DNA of 6,202 bases from a bacterium (GTDB lineage: Archaea > Nanoarchaeota > Nanoarchaeia > Woesearchaeales > UBA10216), in assembly GCA_024206195.1 (NCBI GenBank), contig JAAGZO010000288.1:1-6202 (forward strand). The letters run 5' to 3'. The translations under genes and the position numbers were made by a program. Below the pieces are notes generated by a model. That model was not told the origin of the DNA. It ran no database searches and worked only from the letters and a program-made list of their open reading frames with translations. Position 1 is the stretch's first letter, and each line of letters starts with the position of its first letter. Shown piece after piece: positions 4,687 to 6,202 of the stretch.

Positions 4687-5370
4687 TTAATCTTCTCTTA
4701 CATTTACAAAGCGTTCGATATAGTCTCTATCTTTCGAAAAGATGGGTATTTCATAATCTGATTCATTTTTAATTATACAGAAACCTCTTTTTCTGACTGT
4801 TTTAAAATCATTAAAGTTAATACCTCTTTGAAAGAGAAGCTCCTGTATTTCGTTACAGGAGACCCCTTCGAGGTGTTTATGAAAGTTTTCTCTCCCAGCA
4901 AACTGGATGGCGTTTCTAGTAGCATCTATTTGACGCCAAATGAAATAATTAACCACTTCATCTAATGGTAATGAGAAGACTCTACTATCAAACTGCACTT
5001 CTTTACCGAAGATATTGGAGAATCGTGCAGCAGCGATTGAAGCTGATATAGATACCATCTTGTTAATCTCATAGGAAAACCATGCATCAGTCCTGATTGT
5101 CTTATAATCAGTTATTAAGAAGCTAATCTCATCTGACTGACTGTAACAGAAATCACATCCCTGTATCTCACTCATGAGAGCGTGGGCCGTAGAAGTCATC
5201 TGTGCTAAAAATTCTTCTGACCACGCTCTTTTGAATCTTCGCCGGGTAATAGTATGAAAAGCTCTTCCATCCACCCGTAATATTACTGGTATCCTCCGGG
5301 GAAGGGTCCAATTAGATACCTTTTCGTATCTTTTCATCCTGTCACCAATATCTAAACCGTCTGAACTCAT
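4687..5370 (-). CDS. Thg1-like protein: 3'-5' polymerase / tRNA(His) guanylyltransferase family (227 aa)
   Basis: Thg1 enzymes add nucleotides in the 3'-5' direction to tRNA 5' ends. True Thg1 adds G-1 to tRNA(His); bacterial and phage Thg1-like proteins mainly repair 5'-truncated tRNAs. The sequence has the family core: DIGDRMKRYE at 7-16, RVDGRAFH at 32-39 with metal ligand D34, and SQSDEISF at 77-84 with ligands D80 and E81, followed by helices typical of the palm-like fold. It ends with the family's PIFSKDRDYIE. The length is within the usual range, so it appears intact. ATG overlaps the stop of the 33-aa ORF, with AAGGAG 11 bases upstream. It sits between 46-bp direct repeats and two genes upstream of the RNA ligase, suggesting RNA-end repair. 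Confidence 0.9.
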   Translation of the reverse strand: MSSDGLDIGDRMKRYEKVSNWTLPRRIPVILRVDGRAFHTITRRRFKRAWSEEFLAQMTSTAHALMSEIQGCDFCYSQSDEISFLITDYKTIRTDAWFSYEINKMVSISASIAAARFSNIFGKEVQFDSRVFSLPLDEVVNYFIWRQIDATRNAIQFAGRENFHKHLEGVSCNEIQELLFQRGINFNDFKTVRKRGFCIIKNESDYEIPIFSKDRDYIERFVNVRED

Positions 5371-5468
5371 TTTTCCAAATACTCCTTAATCTTCAATGCT
5401 GTGGATCTTGAGCGAGCAGTTGAGGGCCAAAACTCTTTGTCCCAGCAGATGAATTTTTTCGGTTCCAT
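5367..5468 (-). CDS. 33-aa chimeric ORF (5' end from the 60-aa gene, 3' end from the HTH gene)
   Basis: It has a good ribosome site (AAGGAGTAACTT) and a start shared with the 60-aa gene: MEPKKFIC. From residue 12 it switches to EFWPSTARSRSTALKIKEYL, nearly the same as the C-terminus of the HTH-like gene at 5807-6202. It stops at TGA overlapping the Thg1-like ATG. It looks like a recombination scar whose tail keeps the Thg1-like gene translated by coupling and supplies its AAGGAG. It may be translated but is unlikely to have either parent's function. Confidence 0.5.
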   Translation of the reverse strand: MEPKKFICWDKEFWPSTARSRSTALKIKEYLEK

Positions 5469-5484
5469 AAGTTACTCCTTTCTA

Positions 5485-5805
5485 TCATTTCTTGTTTGAC
5501 TGCCACTCAAAAAGGGCTTTACAAAATGGGCACATAGTTTTTACGGTTTCATCTCCTACTGTGACATCATTCAGAAAATCAACCACAGTATTCATGTGCG
5601 ACAAAATTTGTTTTATTTCCTTCATATCCTCACCTTTCTCCAGCTCCAGGTCAATCATAGCTGCAAAGGCGCTTTTAAAACTGGAGTAGTAGTGTGTGTT
5701 GATTTGAGTTTTCGGATTACCATCTTTGTCTTTTCCCTCATATGGGGCTAGAAGACCGATATTATAGTTATCCAACCTTTTTATCTCATAGTTTTTGTAT
5801 TTCAA
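5485..5805 (-). CDS. 106-aa phage hypothetical protein, TTG start
   Basis: The ATG-initiated frame could begin at 5880 but would then overlap the upstream gene by 74 bases. A TTG at 5805, one base after that gene's stop and six bases after GGAGG, is the better start. The protein begins (M)KYKNYEIKRLDNYNIGLL, has a YYSSFKSAFAAMIDLEL segment, a helix around IKQILSHMNTVVDFLND, and ends CPFCKALFEWQSNKK with a CxxC pair. The layout, a beta-rich start followed by an alanine-containing helix after YYSS, is common in small phage proteins of unknown role. Its stop codon lies within the 46-bp repeat. Confidence 0.75.
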   Translation of the reverse strand: MKYKNYEIKRLDNYNIGLLAPYEGKDKDGNPKTQINTHYYSSFKSAFAAMIDLELEKGEDMKEIKQILSHMNTVVDFLNDVTVGDETVKTMCPFCKALFEWQSNKK

Positions 5806-5806
5806 T

Positions 5807-6202
5807 TTACTCCTCCAAATACTCTTTAATCTTATCCGCTGTTGCCCGGGACCTTGCAGTTGAGGGCCAGAACTCATCATTTAAGGCATAATAGAAGGCT
5901 TTGGGTTCATACCCCATCTCCTTGGCCAGTTGATTGATGCTTGTTACCCTCATTTCTACTTCACAGGGCCCTTCCCCTTCAGTGACAGAGAAACTTCTAC
6001 CACATGCCTTGGAATACAGCATCAGGAGATTCTTGCAAGTCTCACACATCTGCATCCCTTGACAGGAGTAATCGGCTTCTCTATTGCAATTTGGCATATC
6101 CCAAATATACGGTGCCAACATCCAAAAGTCAAACATTTTGTAAAAGTTTTTACCAACACTTCCTTTTAGTGCACATCTGTACACTGCACAAAAAGTCTTG
6201 AC
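5807..6202 (-). CDS. Cys-rich protein with HTH-like C-terminus, start beyond right edge
   Basis: The frame is open from the right edge for 131 codons to TAA at 5807. A GTG at 6184 could start it, but there is no ribosome site before it and the frame continues upstream (VKTFCAVYRCALKGS), so the true start is probably outside. The N-terminal part has many cysteines (CNREADYSCQGMQMCETC), suggesting metal binding. The C-terminus, INQLAKEMGYEPKAFYYAL then a linker and KIKEYLEE, resembles a lambda-repressor/XRE helix-turn-helix. A role in transcription control is possible but not shown. Its final 69 bases are duplicated in the chimeric ORF at 5367-5435. Confidence 0.6.
   Translation of the reverse strand, partial: VKTFCAVYRCALKGSVGKNFYKMFDFWMLAPYIWDMPNCNREADYSCQGMQMCETCKNLLMLYSKACGRSFSVTEGEGPCEVEMRVTSINQLAKEMGYEPKAFYYALNDEFWPSTARSRATADKIKEYLEE

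Larger units (their letters stand above)
4542..5490. repeat. 46-bp perfect direct repeats (4542-4587 and 5445-5490) flanking the Thg1-like cassette
   Basis: Both copies begin GCAGATGAATTTTTTCGG and end CTCCTTTCTATCATTT on the plus strand, with no differences over 46 bases. They hold the leader and first codons of the 60-aa gene and of the chimeric ORF. The spacing is 903 bp from copy to copy. Recombination between them would remove the Thg1-like gene and the membrane peptide and leave a single intact 60-aa gene directly after the 106-aa gene. Confidence 0.9.

Noticed and set aside
5806..5880. Extended ATG start at 5880 for the 106-aa gene
   Set aside because: It would overlap the upstream gene by 74 bases; the TTG at 5805 has GGAGG at good spacing and sits one base after the preceding stop.
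5930..6201. Two overlapping plus-strand ORFs at the right edge
   Set aside because: They are shadows of the Cys-rich/HTH gene on the minus strand, with no start signals.
1..6202. Full amber (TAG) recoding of the window
   Set aside because: The long genes (nuclease, RNA ligase, Thg1-like) have no internal TAG, so there is avoidance of TAG stops but no evidence of TAG as sense.

Overview
This window is a stretch of phage-type accessory DNA, from a phage, prophage or similar element. Every gene reads on the minus strand, so transcription runs from position 6202 down to 1. The genes are very short, tightly packed and linked by ATGA stop/start overlaps. They are preceded by strong purine-rich ribosome binding sites (AAGGAG, GGAGGAG). 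Families recognised include a PD-(D/E)XK nuclease, a DUF551 protein, two probable phage ABA-sandwich proteins, an Rnl2/DRB0094-like RNA ligase and a Thg1-like 3'-5' polymerase. The host cannot be named from the sequence. There are no structural, lysis or integration genes, and no ribosomal or housekeeping genes.

Layout in transcription order. (1) 6202-4383: a Cys-rich protein with a helix-turn-helix-like C-terminus (its start is off the right edge), a 106-aa protein with a TTG start, a 33-aa chimeric ORF, the Thg1-like gene, a 38-aa membrane peptide and a 60-aa Cys-rich protein. The Thg1 part lies between two perfect 46-bp direct repeats 903 bp apart. (2) 4386-3751: the RNA ligase, start-coupled to the 60-aa gene. 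(3) About 3713-2945: a segment unlike its neighbours. It has its own promoter, many hairpins and no codon-position bias. It is best read as a large structured non-coding RNA of about 770 nt, although a 265-codon frame happens to stay open through it. (4) 2913-892: a run of nine small genes, several overlapping by four bases, with repeated junction sequences and a tandem paralogue pair. (5) 883-715: two RNA genes sharing the same 8-bp closing stem, one a tRNA with an odd anticodon arm and one a 63-nt rod-like hairpin. (6) 691-1: a RecB/Cas4-like nuclease cut by the left edge.

Taken together, the RNA ligase, the Thg1-like enzyme, a tRNA with an encoded G-1:C73 pair, the rod RNA and the large RNA suggest a locus concerned with tRNA supply or tRNA end repair. 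That link is inference from co-location. The individual enzyme calls rest on visible catalytic motifs. The most unusual items are the large RNA candidate and the tRNA/rod pair.
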